DNA of 64,000 nucleotides from Aquibacillus koreensis (lineage in GTDB: Bacteria; Bacillota; Bacilli; Bacillales; Amphibacillaceae). Location: assembly GCF_025154055.1 (NCBI RefSeq), contig NZ_JAOALK010000031.1:1-64000 (forward strand), given 5' to 3'. Below, in pieces: positions 43,978-54,048 of this stretch. Each line of letters opens with the position of its first letter. The first letter of the stretch is position 1. Both the position numbers and the translations under genes were made by a program. Below the pieces are notes generated by a model that saw only the letters and a program-made list of their open reading frames with translations, ran no database searches and was not told the origin of the DNA.

Positions 43978-45018
43978 TTGTTAAAACGGTTAAATTCGAT
44001 CCGATATGCTTATATAAAATCTCATTTTTATGCATTATTTTTAACAACTGTGACGTTACTCGCGATATTACTTTCAATTTTTGTATTATTTGAACCGACT
44101 TGGTTAAGTGCGACTGGAATTTTTGTTTTTATTAGTTTATATGTAGTGTTAGCTTTTCTGTTTTCCGTTTATGTTGGATTTAAATCAAGTGGGGATATGA
44201 AGGATCGACTAGATTATCTTTCCGTCCTAATAGCCCAGCTAGCTCGAGGGAATTATTCATCGAGGGTTTATGATAACGATGATGATGAAATATCGAGAAT
44301 TGGTTCTGAGTTAAATGGACTAGGGGAAAAAATGCAAGGCCAAGTAAAGTCATTACAGCGATTAGCTGATGAAAAATCTGAATATGCCAAGTCTGCACAT
44401 AAAGCTGCTACGATTGAAGAGAGGCAAAGGCTTGCTCGAGATCTACATGATGCCGTTAGCCAGCAGTTGTTTGCATTAACAATGATGTCTCAGGCTTCTT
44501 TACGATTATTTGATCGAGATCCAGAACAAGCGCGTGAACAAGTAAAAGAAATGTCAGGAACGGCACTAAAAGCGCAAACAGAGATGCGTGCACTTTTGTT
44601 GCATTTGAGGCCTGTAGATCTCTCAGGAGAACCATTACAAATAGGAATACATAATTTAATAGAAGAATTAAAGCAGAAATGTCAGATTGATTTCCATCTG
44701 CATTTAGAAGAGGTACAGGGTTTATATGAGACTACAGAGGAACACTTATTTCGCATTGTACAAGAAGCTTTATCGAACATCTTACGGCATGCGAATGCAA
44801 CTGAGGTTACACTCGATATAGTGAAGCGGAATAATGAGTTATTCGTACATATTGCTGATAATGGTAAAGGATTTGAGTTAGACAATCATCACCAAAAGAA
44901 AACATCCTATGGGCTAAAGACAATGAGGGAGCGTACTGAGGAAATCGGAGGTACATTTGCGATAAAGTCCAAAAAAGGCGAAGGAACACATATTGATATT
45001 AGAATTCCATTAAGATAG
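43978..45018 (+). CDS. liaS: LiaS-like sensor histidine kinase
   Basis: This 346-residue NarL/LiaS-type kinase has two close membrane helices (about 18-38 and 45-67, little outside the membrane), a HAMP domain, and a HisKA_3 domain with phospho-accepting H157 in ARDLHDAVSQQ. The HATPase region has EALSNILRHANAT and ADNGKGF. Such intramembrane-sensing kinases respond to lipid II-blocking antibiotics. Starts with TTG at 43978 after aagggggaat, 12 bases after liaF. Confidence 0.93.
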   Translation: MLKRLNSIRYAYIKSHFYALFLTTVTLLAILLSIFVLFEPTWLSATGIFVFISLYVVLAFLFSVYVGFKSSGDMKDRLDYLSVLIAQLARGNYSSRVYDNDDDEISRIGSELNGLGEKMQGQVKSLQRLADEKSEYAKSAHKAATIEERQRLARDLHDAVSQQLFALTMMSQASLRLFDRDPEQAREQVKEMSGTALKAQTEMRALLLHLRPVDLSGEPLQIGIHNLIEELKQKCQIDFHLHLEEVQGLYETTEEHLFRIVQEALSNILRHANATEVTLDIVKRNNELFVHIADNGKGFELDNHHQKKTSYGLKTMRERTEEIGGTFAIKSKKGEGTHIDIRIPLR

Positions 45019-45033
45019 GGGGAGGGATCATAG

Positions 45034-45666
45034 ATGATTAGAGTTGTAGTTGTAGATGATCATGATGTTGTTCGAAAAGGCGTTATTGCTTACTTAATGA
45101 CAGAACCTGATTTAGAAATAGTTGGGGAAGCATCAAGTGGGAATGAAGGGGCAAAAGTTGTGATCGATAAAAAGCCGGATGTCGTTTTAATGGATTTGAT
45201 TATGGAAAACGGTACTGGTATAGAAGCAACAGAACAAATCATGAAAGCACATCCAGCCTGTAAGGTTATTATTCTGACAAGCTACTATGATGATGAACAA
45301 GTTTTTCCAGCTTTAGAAGCGGGTGCTTTTAGTTATATGCTTAAAACGTCATCTGCAGATGAAATAGCAACGGCAATTAAAAAAGCATTTAAAGGGGAAA
45401 CAGTAATCGAGTCAAAAGTAGCTAATAAGATGATGACAAGCTTTCGAAATCAAACAAGTAAACCACATGAACAATTGACCGAACGAGAGCTGGAAGTTCT
45501 TATGTGTATTGGGGACGGCTTAACGAATCAAGAGATTGGCGATAAGCTATTTATCGGAATTAAAACCGTAAAAACCCACGTAAGTAATGTACTAAGTAAA
45601 TTAGCTGTTAATGATCGAACACAGGCAGCTGTGTATGCGCATAAGAATGGATTGTTTAAAAAATAA
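45034..45666 (+). CDS. liaR: LiaR-like response regulator
   Basis: This 210-residue NarL/FixJ regulator has a receiver domain (phospho-acceptor D54 in [10 protein letters not shown]) and a LuxR-type HTH at residues about 147-205 ([20 protein letters not shown]). It is the partner of the upstream kinase. Ribosome-binding site aggggaggg. Ends the operon, followed by a hairpin. Target promoters are not visible in this window; the paralogous role as VraR in staphylococci supports cell-wall stress control. Confidence 0.94.
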   Translation: MIRVVVVDDHDVVRKGVIAYLMTEPDLEIVGEASSGNEGAKVVIDKKPDVVLMDLIMENGTGIEATEQIMKAHPACKVIILTSYYDDEQVFPALEAGAFSYMLKTSSADEIATAIKKAFKGETVIESKVANKMMTSFRNQTSKPHEQLTERELEVLMCIGDGLTNQEIGDKLFIGIKTVKTHVSNVLSKLAVNDRTQAAVYAHKNGLFKK

Positions 45667-45682
45667 TAAATGGATCGAGGAG

Positions 45683-45722
45683 GCGGTTTGCATTTTGTAC
45701 CCAAAGTGTAAATCGCTTTTAC
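45683..45722 (+). terminator. Terminator after liaR
   Basis: gcggtttgcattttg pairs with caaagtgtaaatcgc through wobbles and one bulge, followed by T4. Confidence 0.6.
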
Positions 45723-45904
45723 TTGTTTTATAACTTATGAAAATTAATTATAGTAACTGATAATCTTACTTGGAAGAAATACATAGGAAAAGTGATAGCT
45801 TCGAAATGGTAAGGTTTTTCTCTGGACAACTTATTTTTGATAGCATATCTTTAAATAAGTGATAATTAACTATTTCTATTTAAAAGTGTAGAAAGGGAAT
45901 TGGT

Positions 45905-46333
45905 ATGAAAAAGTCTAAAGAACAAATTTTATTTATTGTTTGGGCGCAGAGTGTGATTGCGACGCTAGGTAGTTTATATTTTTCTGAGATAATGGGCTTT
46001 ATACCATGTGAATTGTGTTGGTTCCAGCGCATTTTAATGTATCCGTTAGTAATTATATATGGGACAGCATTAGTTAAGAAAGATTGGAATATTGCTTTAC
46101 CTGGTTTATTTATGAGTGGAATAGGAATTGGTGTATCCTCTTACCATTACCTGGTTCAAAAGCTTCCGAAGCTCAGTGAAGCCGGTGGTTCCTGTGGAAT
46201 TATTCCTTGTAATACAGAGTATATTAATTACTTTGGGTTTGTTACCATTCCATTTCTTGCATTCGTAGCATTTGTAGTTATTTTTAGTCTTCATATCTCA
46301 ATTCTTATACAGCAAAGGAGAAAAGATCAATGA
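45905..46333 (+). CDS. bdbC: Disulfide oxidoreductase BdbC (DsbB-like)
   Basis: This 142-residue protein has four membrane helices and two redox Cys pairs: C35/C38 in PCELCWFQR and C97/C102 in GSCGIIPC. It reoxidises a thioredoxin-like partner using menaquinone, as DsbB does. The length matches BdbC/BdbB. The downstream gene overlaps by 4 bases and encodes a plausible partner. In B. subtilis, BdbC/D serve competence and secreted disulfide proteins. Confidence 0.92.
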   Translation: MKKSKEQILFIVWAQSVIATLGSLYFSEIMGFIPCELCWFQRILMYPLVIIYGTALVKKDWNIALPGLFMSGIGIGVSSYHYLVQKLPKLSEAGGSCGIIPCNTEYINYFGFVTIPFLAFVAFVVIFSLHISILIQQRRKDQ

Positions 46334-46800
46334 AAAAAATGATTATTTTTACGGTAATCGTGGTTCTATTATTCGGAGCCCTCATTTATGTCAATAATTA
46401 TAAGAATAAAGAAGCTTCAGAGGGAAATCCCTATAATAAATCAACGCTAGACCAAGCAACGATAAAACAATTGGACGACCCAAACTATCAAAATCAAATA
46501 TTGCCAGATGACCTAGAAGAAAAACTAGTAAATGGTGAAGATGTAACCGTCTATTTTTATAGTCCAACTTGTGAATATTGTTTAGAAACTACTCCGAAAG
46601 TTGTGCCGTTAACAGAGGAATTAGGAATTGATTTAAAGAAAGTAAATTTATTAGAATTTAATGCTGCGTGGAATACGTTTGGTATTGAGAGCACACCGAC
46701 ATTGGTTCGATATGAAAACGGAGAAGAAGTAGGGCGTATTGTAGGCGCACATCCCGAGGAGAACTTTGAAGCTTTCTTTAATGATCATGTACTAGATTAA
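46330..46800 (+). CDS. Membrane-anchored thioredoxin-like protein, BdbC partner
   Basis: This 156-residue protein has an N-terminal signal anchor (MIIFTVIVVLLFGALIYV) and a thioredoxin fold with active-site C81-E-Y-C84 (YSPTCEYCLETTP) and cis-proline region IESTPTLVRYENG. CEYC differs from the CPHC of DsbA-like BdbD, so it is closer to BdbA or a general thiol-disulfide oxidoreductase. It acts outside the membrane with the overlapping bdbC gene product. Terminator follows. Confidence 0.85.
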   Translation: MKKMIIFTVIVVLLFGALIYVNNYKNKEASEGNPYNKSTLDQATIKQLDDPNYQNQILPDDLEEKLVNGEDVTVYFYSPTCEYCLETTPKVVPLTEELGIDLKKVNLLEFNAAWNTFGIESTPTLVRYENGEEVGRIVGAHPEENFEAFFNDHVLD

Positions 46801-46810
46801 CATGTAAAAC

Positions 46811-46856
46811 AAAAAACTAGCCTAATCCATTAGAGATTAAGGCTAGTTTTTGTTTT
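46811..46856 (+). terminator. Terminator after bdb operon
   Basis: aaaaaactagcctaatc and gattaaggctagttttt form a long stem with T-rich tail. Confidence 0.9.
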
Positions 46857-47019
46857 GTAGAGCACTGCTCCTTAATTGAAAGCTAGCTTTAAAATAAATA
46901 ATTAGATTCGTCAATTGAATGCAGTAATCGACGCTAAATAAGGAAAATGTCGAAGGGTTTTTGTGTTTTCGTGAATATTCAACCTTTTCAAATAAATATT
47001 AACAGAATATAATGATAAA

Positions 47020-47033
47020 TGATAACGTTTTCA
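47020..47033. promoter_or_regulatory. Cre-like site upstream of the cellulase gene
   Basis: tgataacgttttca matches the CcpA cre consensus with one mismatch. It suggests glucose repression of the downstream glycosidase. Confidence 0.55.
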
Positions 47034-47140
47034 AATTGTGTTGCAGATACGGATATTTTACATAATTATTAAACACAAAATTTAGGAGAAAGAAGGGGGA
47101 ATTAATCTTCTTAAATGATCTGTATATTTTTTTATTCTTT

Positions 47141-47158
47141 TAGGAAATCGGTTTCTTA
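47141..47158. promoter_or_regulatory. LacI-type operator, distal copy
   Basis: taggaaatcggtttctta is an imperfect palindrome with the same core as the site at 47247-47264. The two centres are 106 bp apart, close to ten helical turns. Confidence 0.6.
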
Positions 47159-47246
47159 ATTATAGGGTAATTATACGTATATTATGGTTGTATATAGGAT
47201 GTATCTCCTAATAAACAAGTGAGTACATTATATATTTTTGATCATT

Positions 47247-47264
47247 TAGGAAACCGGTTTCCTA
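47247..47264. promoter_or_regulatory. LacI-type operator, proximal copy
   Basis: taggaaaccggtttccta is a perfect 18-bp palindrome with a central CG, typical of LacI-family operators. It lies 42 bases before the cellulase start. Confidence 0.7.
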
Positions 47265-47306
47265 CAAGTGGATGTCAATTACTCTACATTTTGATAGGAG
47301 GAACAT

Positions 47307-49895
47307 ATGTTGAGACTAAAGAAAACCAATATTTTAGTTGTCATTGTATTAATCATCGGGTTATTTAGTTATATGCAAGTGCCATCAGCTACTTATGCAG
47401 CTGAATCAGATTATGATAATTTAATTGTAAACAAGGCAAAAAAACCTTCAGAAGCTGGGGCTCTGCAAATAATTGATCATAATGGGCAAAAGACATTAGG
47501 TGATCAAAATGGTAATCCAGTTCAGTTAAGAGGTATGAGTACCCATGGATTACAATGGTTTCCGGAAATTATAAATGATAATGCTTTTGCAGCACTTGCG
47601 AACGATTGGGATGCGAATGTTATTCGTCTGGCGATGTATGTAGGGGAAGATGGTTATGCAACAGACCCTGATGTGAAACAACAAGTTATTGATGGTATTG
47701 AGTTCGCAAAAGAAAATGATATGTATGTCATAGTGGACTGGCACGTACACGCTCCTGGCGATCCAAATGCGGAAGTTTACAGTGGAGCGATGGATTTCTT
47801 TGAGGAGATTTCTAACTTATACCCTAATGATCCAAGTATCATTTATGAGGTAGCAAATGAGCCTAATAGTAATGAACCTGGGGTCACGAATGATGAGGCT
47901 GGTTGGGAAAAAGTTAAATCCTATGCGGAGCCAATCATTACGATGCTACGTGACAATGGTAACGACAACTTAGTCATTGTAGGTAGTCCAAATTGGAGTC
48001 AAAGACCCGATTTAGCTGCTGATAATCCGATCGACGATGATAATACAATTTACGCGCTTCATTTCTATTCTGGTACACATATGCCGAATGATGGGGAAAG
48101 AGACGAGTCAAATGTGATGAGTAACGCGCGATACGCACTTGAAAATGATGTAGCTATTTTTGTATCGGAGTGGGGAACGAGTGAAGCAAGTGGTAATAAT
48201 GGTCCTTTCTTAGAGGAAGCAGATGTTTGGATAAATTTCTTAAATGAACATAATATCAGTTGGGTTAACTGGTCATTAACGAACAAAAATGAAACCTCAG
48301 GCGCTTTTATGCCGTTTGAGCTTGGTAAGCAAGAAGCGACTAATCTTGATCCAGGAAGTGATCAAGTATGGGAAGCAAAAGAGTTAAGTGTTTCGGGTGA
48401 ATATGTTCGTTCACGAATCAAAGGAGTTTCTTATGAGCCAATTGATCGCACAATTGAAGAATTTAGCACAGTTATATGGGATTTTAATGATGGAACAACG
48501 CAAGGTTTTGGTGTAAATGCGGATAGTCCGTTACAAGATATTACTGTTGAAAATGAAAATAACGGGTTAAAGATTTCTGGACTAGATGATAGTAATGATA
48601 TTTCAGAAGAGAACTATTGGACGAACGTACGTCTTTCTGCTGACGGTGCAAATCCTAATGTAGATATATTTGGAGCTCAAGCGTTATCTATGGATGTAAT
48701 TGTGGATGATCCTACTACAGTTTCCATCGGAGCTATTCCACAAAATGGACCGCATGGTTGGGCAAATCCAAATCGTGCTATACAAGTAGTAGCAGACGAC
48801 TTTGTAGAGCAAGAAGATGGAACGTTTAAAGCAACCTTAACAATGACAAGGGAAGATTCTCCAAACCTTGGAGCAATTGCAACCTCTGAAGATAATACTG
48901 TACTAGAAAATATCATTCTATTTGTTGGTACGGAGAATGCAGATACGATTATATTAGATAATATTACGGTATCTGGTGATCGAACAATTGTGGAAGAGCC
49001 AGTTGTCCATGATGAGTTGGGTGAACCTACATTACCATCTGACTTTGAAGACGGTACACGTCAAGGGTGGAATTGGGACCAAGGATCCGGCGTGAAAAAT
49101 GCATTAACCATTTTAGAAGCAAATGGATCTAATGCAATTTCTTGGGATGTTGCTTATCCAGAAGTAAAGCCTTCTGACGATTGGGCATCTGCTCCACGTA
49201 TTATGCTTGGTGGTATTAATGCGACAAGAGAAGATAACAATTATCTATTATTTGATTTCTATCTAAGTCCTGTTAGAGCTAACTCGGGTGCATTATCTCT
49301 GAATCTAGCATTTGCACCACCGAGTCTTGGCTATTGGGCACAAGCTGTGGAGACGTATGATATTGATTTAACTTCTCTTCAAGATCAAGCGAAGACAGAA
49401 GATGGGTTGTATCATTTTGAAGTAGCATTCGACTTAAATAAAATTAGGGATGAGAAGGTTATTGATGCCGATACGGTTCTTCGAGATATTACGCTTATCG
49501 TAGCAGATGTTGAGAGTGATTTTGCGGGGAAGATGTTCTTTGATAATGTAAGTTTTGCAAAAGAATTGCCATCTGAACCGGATCCGGAACCAAATCCAGA
49601 GCCGAATCCAGAGCCGAATCCAGAACCAAATCCAGAACCAAATCCAGAGCCAAATCCAGAACCAAACCCAGAACCAAGCCCAGAACCTGAACCAGGGACA
49701 GGTGAAGATGATGAAACGCCTACACCAGGAACAGGTGATGAGGAAGATGAAACACCAGAACCAGAAACGGATGAAGAGGGCAACGAACTACCAGAAACAG
49801 CTACAAATTATTATACGCTTATCATGTTAGGATTCATGCTGATGGCTACGGCTATGGTCATATTAGCTGTTAGAAAAAAAGTAACAATTAAGTGA
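47307..49895 (+). CDS. Wall-anchored GH5 endoglucanase with two CBM17/28-type modules
   Basis: This 862-residue exoenzyme should cleave beta-1,4-glucan. Order: signal peptide (1 to about 32), GH5 catalytic domain (about 55-370) with acid/base E185 in YEVANEPN and nucleophile E288 in VSEWGT, a first carbohydrate-binding region (about 385-570), a second (about 575-755, [38 protein letters not shown]) resembling CBM17/28 of alkaliphilic Bacillus cellulases, a Pro-Glu-Pro-Asn repeat spacer, an acidic linker and an LPETA sorting signal with hydrophobic helix and basic tail. So sortase would fix it to the wall, unlike the freely secreted relatives. Ribosome-binding site taggagga. Confidence 0.93.
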   Translation: MLRLKKTNILVVIVLIIGLFSYMQVPSATYAAESDYDNLIVNKAKKPSEAGALQIIDHNGQKTLGDQNGNPVQLRGMSTHGLQWFPEIINDNAFAALANDWDANVIRLAMYVGEDGYATDPDVKQQVIDGIEFAKENDMYVIVDWHVHAPGDPNAEVYSGAMDFFEEISNLYPNDPSIIYEVANEPNSNEPGVTNDEAGWEKVKSYAEPIITMLRDNGNDNLVIVGSPNWSQRPDLAADNPIDDDNTIYALHFYSGTHMPNDGERDESNVMSNARYALENDVAIFVSEWGTSEASGNNGPFLEEADVWINFLNEHNISWVNWSLTNKNETSGAFMPFELGKQEATNLDPGSDQVWEAKELSVSGEYVRSRIKGVSYEPIDRTIEEFSTVIWDFNDGTTQGFGVNADSPLQDITVENENNGLKISGLDDSNDISEENYWTNVRLSADGANPNVDIFGAQALSMDVIVDDPTTVSIGAIPQNGPHGWANPNRAIQVVADDFVEQEDGTFKATLTMTREDSPNLGAIATSEDNTVLENIILFVGTENADTIILDNITVSGDRTIVEEPVVHDELGEPTLPSDFEDGTRQGWNWDQGSGVKNALTILEANGSNAISWDVAYPEVKPSDDWASAPRIMLGGINATREDNNYLLFDFYLSPVRANSGALSLNLAFAPPSLGYWAQAVETYDIDLTSLQDQAKTEDGLYHFEVAFDLNKIRDEKVIDADTVLRDITLIVADVESDFAGKMFFDNVSFAKELPSEPDPEPNPEPNPEPNPEPNPEPNPEPNPEPNPEPSPEPEPGTGEDDETPTPGTGDEEDETPEPETDEEGNELPETATNYYTLIMLGFMLMATAMVILAVRKKVTIK
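49570..49690 (+). repeat. 12-bp tandem repeat encoding the PEPN wall spacer
   Basis: About eight 12-bp units of the type ccagaaccaaat encode Pro-Glu-Pro-Asn. The silent differences between units suggest slippage-prone but ageing repeats. Confidence 0.85.
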
Positions 49896-49911
49896 TTTAG
49901 TAAATGGTAAA

Positions 49912-49952
49912 AAAATTGCCTGATGTTTATTACAAGCATCAGGCAACTTTTT
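49912..49952 (+). terminator. Terminator after cellulase gene
   Basis: ttgcctgatg and catcaggcaa form a perfect 10-bp stem followed by ctttttg. Confidence 0.9.
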
Positions 49953-49998
49953 GATTCATTATGTTTCTTGGTTTTAATAATGATTATTTTACAGATAA

Positions 49999-50505
49999 TC
50001 AGTTTTCCTTATCAAAATCTACCATATGATAATTTGTTACATACGATGGTCCTGCTGCATAAGGTGCTTTTTCTTTTTTACCTGATTTAGCATGAGACTT
50101 TGCGAAGGAATCTGAGTTCTTCCACTTTTCATAGCTAGCCTGATCACGCCATTGAACCATTACAACATATTTGTTTCCTTGTACAGGTCTTAAAACCCTT
50201 AATGCATAAAACCCTGGAGTATTCTCAATCATCCCAGCTCTTTGTTTAAACTGGCTTTCAAAGATCGGTTTCCCTTCATCCGTAACAGGGATATTATTCA
50301 TGACGACAAAGCCATCCTCTCTCAAATCTCCATTGCTTACAACAACTTCAAATTTCCTAGCAGTTTCAAAAATAGTTGGTTTCATGTCTTCGTAATAGAC
50401 TACCGTTTGGTCTTCTGCTTGCATGAAAAAAAGGTGAAGATTTGGATGTTTATTAGCAATTTTGACTAAAAAGTCTAACGTACCACTTGTCATATAAGCA
50501 TTCAC
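49999..50505 (-). CDS. hmoB: Heme-degrading monooxygenase HmoB (YhgC)
   Basis: This 168-residue protein has a C-terminal ABM/IsdG-like ferredoxin fold (NNIPVTDEGKPIFESQFKQR, then VLRPVQGNKYVVMVQWRDQ) and an N-terminal half of similar fold, like B. subtilis HmoB (166 residues). It opens heme to release iron in the cytosol. Starts with GTG after ggggtgg. In B. subtilis yhgC likewise lies beside pbpF and hemEHY, so heme breakdown and synthesis genes stay together. Confidence 0.88.
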   Translation of the reverse strand: MNAYMTSGTLDFLVKIANKHPNLHLFFMQAEDQTVVYYEDMKPTIFETARKFEVVVSNGDLREDGFVVMNNIPVTDEGKPIFESQFKQRAGMIENTPGFYALRVLRPVQGNKYVVMVQWRDQASYEKWKNSDSFAKSHAKSGKKEKAPYAAGPSYVTNYHMVDFDKEN

Positions 50506-50667
50506 TTTAGACCACCCCTATTACAGTATATGTACTTCTTTAAGTTTAGCAATCTAATCTGTTCATTTGCAAGTTTAGCTAATTGCTTTTCTTTATGTTC
50601 CACAATTTCTGTCGTATAATGAGAAAATATTGCTTTTTATATAAAAGCACAGTAAGAGGTGATTTAA

Positions 50668-52833
50668 ATAATCAACATAGAACAGATCAAGAGCTGGTCA
50701 CATAAAAGTAAATGGCTATTCGTCATTTTATTTGCAATTATTTTATTAGGACTTATTGGATACTTATTTATCATTTTTGGTGGGAAATTTGTTGTAGATG
50801 AGCGGAATTTAATATTGCCTTCCACAACAACTATAGTTACACAAGATGGCGAAGTAGTAGGGGAAATGTATGAGGAAAACCGTCAACTTGTTACGATTGA
50901 TCAAATCCCAGATCATGTGGAAGATGCCTTTTTAGCAATCGAAGATAACGGTTTTTATGACCATGCAGGTGTTTCCTTTTCTGCTGTTATGCGTGCGCTA
51001 TATAGGGATGTTATTGCAATGGCGAAGGTAGAAGGCGGAAGTACGATTACGCAGCAATTAGCTAAAAATTTGTTCTTGGAAAATGACAAAACATGGATGC
51101 GTAAAACAAAAGAAGTGATGGCATCGATTTACCTCGAAAGGACATTTAGTAAGAAAAAAATCTTGGAGCTATACTTAAATGAAATTTACTTTGCTCATGG
51201 TATTTATGGCGTCGGGACTGCGGCTACGTTTTATTTTAATAAACCAGTAGAAGCGCTAACTGTACCAGAAGGTGCGATGTTAGCTGCAATGGCAAAAGCG
51301 CCAAACACGTACTCCCCACTTAACAATCCAGACAAGGCAAAAGCCCGTAGAGATCTCGTTTTGCAACAGATGAATCGGTTTGATATGTTAGCTACAGAAG
51401 AAACGATGGAGCTTCAAGGCAAAACGCTTGGTATTAACCAATCAGAACAATTAGAGAAACCATGGTTGGATGATTATCTTGATATTGTGATAAAAGAAGC
51501 GAGTGATAAATATCAACTAACAAGAGACGAACTAAAACGGGGCGGCTATCAGATCGAAGTATTTATGGATGAAACGGCACAAGAAATTGCATATGAGACA
51601 TTACAAGATGATAAGAATTTCTTTGGATCTACGGAAGGAGTTCAAGCATCTTTTGTGTTGATGGAACAAAACACAGGGCAATTACACGCAATATTAGGCG
51701 GGAGAGATTTTAGGCTAGGTGATCTGCATCGAGCTAAGGTTCCAAGGCAACCAGGTTCAACGATAAAGCCGATCGCGGTATATGGACCTGCCTTAGAGCT
51801 AGAGCAATATAAACCCTATTCCTTGTTAGAAGATAAAAGCCTTAGCTATGACGGTTATACAGTTTCTAATGCAGACGGTTCATTTGATGGAGAGGTTACG
51901 ATGTATGACGCAATAAAGTCATCCAAAAATACAACGGCTGTATGGTTACTAGATCAAGTAGGAATTGGTTATAGTAAGAGTTACTTAGAAAAAATGAATA
52001 TTTCATTACCTGATCAAGGTTTGGCAATTGCTTTAGGCGGTTTAGAAGAGGGCTTAACCCCGATTCAATTAGTGGAAAGCTATCGTCCTTTTATCCACGG
52101 TGGAGAATGGACGGATGCACATACTATTGGTCGTATTTATAATCGGAATGGTGAGGTAATTGGGGAAGTAAATCCGGAAAAAAATCAGGTGTACACACCA
52201 CAAGTGGCTTGGGATATGCTTCGCATGTTGGAAGCAGTAGTTGTGTCAGGTACTGCACGTGCTGGAGATATAAGTATCGACTTAGCAGGGAAAACGGGCT
52301 CTACGCAACATCCTAATGTACCAAGTGCGATTAAAGACGCATGGTTTGTAGGAATCACACCAGTTTATGTTTCATCCATGTGGATGGGATACGATCAGAC
52401 AGATGAAACACAGTATCTGTCGAAAGGTAGTGAAGCGCCAACCATTGCTACAAAGGATATTCTAAATGAATTGAGTAAACAACAGCAACTGGACCAACAT
52501 TTTGAAATACCCGATGGTGTAGTGGATTTACAAAAACCTATTTCACTACCAACAATTAATGATTTAGATGCTACTTATCAAATAGGAGGATTTTCACTTC
52601 TAAGAGGAGAGCTAACCTGGACGGAGTCAGCCGATGAAAGAGTAATTTACCATGTTTACAAAAAAGAAAATGGAGATGACGTGAAAGTTGGAGAAGTGAA
52701 AGGTAAAGGAAGTTATAAGATAGATTCAGTTAATATTTTTCAATCTGCAACTTATTACATCGTCCCTTATAATACATTAACGGATCAAGAAGGAACCCCG
52801 TCAAATGAAGCAAATTTGTCGATTGATTTTTAA
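50668..52833 (+). CDS. pbpF: Penicillin-binding protein PbpF (class A), apparent ATA/ATC start
   Basis: This bifunctional peptidoglycan synthase of about 721 residues has an N-terminal membrane anchor (WLFVILFAIILLGLIGYLFI), a GT51 glycosyltransferase domain (catalytic Glu in AIEDNGFYDH, then EGGSTITQQLAKN) and a transpeptidase domain with SxxK (GSTIKP), SKN and KTGS. A C-terminal fibronectin-like domain follows. A TAA at 50665 closes the frame. After it the only start candidates near the ribosome-binding site aagaggtga are ATA 50668, ATC 50671 and ATA 50677. A TTG at 50815 would delete the anchor. Length then matches B. subtilis PbpF (714). Confidence 0.9.
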   Translation: MINIEQIKSWSHKSKWLFVILFAIILLGLIGYLFIIFGGKFVVDERNLILPSTTTIVTQDGEVVGEMYEENRQLVTIDQIPDHVEDAFLAIEDNGFYDHAGVSFSAVMRALYRDVIAMAKVEGGSTITQQLAKNLFLENDKTWMRKTKEVMASIYLERTFSKKKILELYLNEIYFAHGIYGVGTAATFYFNKPVEALTVPEGAMLAAMAKAPNTYSPLNNPDKAKARRDLVLQQMNRFDMLATEETMELQGKTLGINQSEQLEKPWLDDYLDIVIKEASDKYQLTRDELKRGGYQIEVFMDETAQEIAYETLQDDKNFFGSTEGVQASFVLMEQNTGQLHAILGGRDFRLGDLHRAKVPRQPGSTIKPIAVYGPALELEQYKPYSLLEDKSLSYDGYTVSNADGSFDGEVTMYDAIKSSKNTTAVWLLDQVGIGYSKSYLEKMNISLPDQGLAIALGGLEEGLTPIQLVESYRPFIHGGEWTDAHTIGRIYNRNGEVIGEVNPEKNQVYTPQVAWDMLRMLEAVVVSGTARAGDISIDLAGKTGSTQHPNVPSAIKDAWFVGITPVYVSSMWMGYDQTDETQYLSKGSEAPTIATKDILNELSKQQQLDQHFEIPDGVVDLQKPISLPTINDLDATYQIGGFSLLRGELTWTESADERVIYHVYKKENGDDVKVGEVKGKGSYKIDSVNIFQSATYYIVPYNTLTDQEGTPSNEANLSIDF

Positions 52834-52978
52834 AAATGGTTTAAGATACTAAGTGACAACTATTATTTATTTATAATAATTACAATTTAGTGACAATTGA
52901 GCGATGAAGCTATACACACAGTTTGATAATCGGTATAGTGATTATTGGAGTGGACTAGAGATGAAGGGTGAAATAAAC

Positions 52979-54016
52979 ATGTCGAAAAAATTAAATGACA
53001 CGATGCTAAAAGCTTTTAGAGGAGAGCCGACGGACTACACACCAGTATGGTACATGCGTCAAGCCGGTAGATCTCAAAAGGAATATCGTGAAATCAAAGA
53101 AAAATATTCGTTATTTGAAATTACACATCAACCTGAACTGTGTGCCTATGTCACACGTTTACCAGTTGAGATGTACAATGTGGATGCAGCTGTCTTATAT
53201 AAAGATATTATGTCTCCTTTGCCTGCAATTGGTGTTGATGTAGAAATAAAGTCTGGAATTGGCCCGGTTATTGATCGTCCAATTCAGTCAATGTCAGATG
53301 TAGAAAAGCTCGGTACCATTGATCCAGAATCAGATGTACCATTTGTTCTAGATACAATACGTTTGCTAACAAAAGAGCAATTAAATGTTCCACTTATTGG
53401 ATTTAGTGGTGCACCTTTTACGCTTGCTAGTTATATGGTAGAAGGTGGACCTTCTAAGAACTATCATAAGACAAAGGCTTTGATGTATAGTGAACCAAAA
53501 ACATGGTTTGCCTTAATGGATAAACTTGCTGATATGATCATTACTTATGTAAAAGCACAGGTTAACGCTGGAGCGCAAGCCATTCAAATCTTTGACTCAT
53601 GGGTTGGTACGTTAAATGTACCGGATTATCGCATGTTTATTAAACCTGTTATGGACCGTATTTTTACCGAATTAAAACAGGAAGTAGATGTTCCTTTAAT
53701 TATGTTTGGTGTTGGAGCTAGACACTTAATTATGGAATGGAATGATCTACCAGTTGATGTATTAGGATTAGACTGGCGTATGTCTATCACAGAAGCTAGA
53801 GAACTTGGAATTACAAAAACATTACAAGGTAATTTAGATCCTGCAATTCTATTATCGGATTGGTCAGTAATAGAAGAACGTGCTAAAGCGATCTTAGACG
53901 AAGGAATGAACCAACCGGGTCATGTATTTAACTTGGGGCACGGTGTAACGCCAGAGATTAATCCAGAAACATTGAAAAGACTAACAAGCTTTGTGCATTA
54001 CTATTCTAAAAAATGA
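52979..54016 (+). CDS. hemE: Uroporphyrinogen decarboxylase
   Basis: HemE converts uroporphyrinogen III to coproporphyrinogen III. This 345-residue protein has the N-terminal signature [17 protein letters not shown] with substrate Arg residues and [20 protein letters not shown]. The ATG at 52979 follows aagggtg and is preferred to the frame's first ATG at 52904, which lacks a site. First gene of hemE-hemH-hemY. Length agrees with the family. Confidence 0.95.
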   Translation: MSKKLNDTMLKAFRGEPTDYTPVWYMRQAGRSQKEYREIKEKYSLFEITHQPELCAYVTRLPVEMYNVDAAVLYKDIMSPLPAIGVDVEIKSGIGPVIDRPIQSMSDVEKLGTIDPESDVPFVLDTIRLLTKEQLNVPLIGFSGAPFTLASYMVEGGPSKNYHKTKALMYSEPKTWFALMDKLADMIITYVKAQVNAGAQAIQIFDSWVGTLNVPDYRMFIKPVMDRIFTELKQEVDVPLIMFGVGARHLIMEWNDLPVDVLGLDWRMSITEARELGITKTLQGNLDPAILLSDWSVIEERAKAILDEGMNQPGHVFNLGHGVTPEINPETLKRLTSFVHYYSKK

Positions 54017-54048
54017 GTGTTTAATAAATAGAGAAGGGGTGCTTTAGT

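Noticed and set aside
49412-49783. Reverse-strand frame of 123 codons rich in Gly-Ser-Gly-Phe repeats
   Set aside because: It is the mirror of the PEPN-coding 12-bp repeats of the cellulase gene, has no ribosome-binding site and no independent support.
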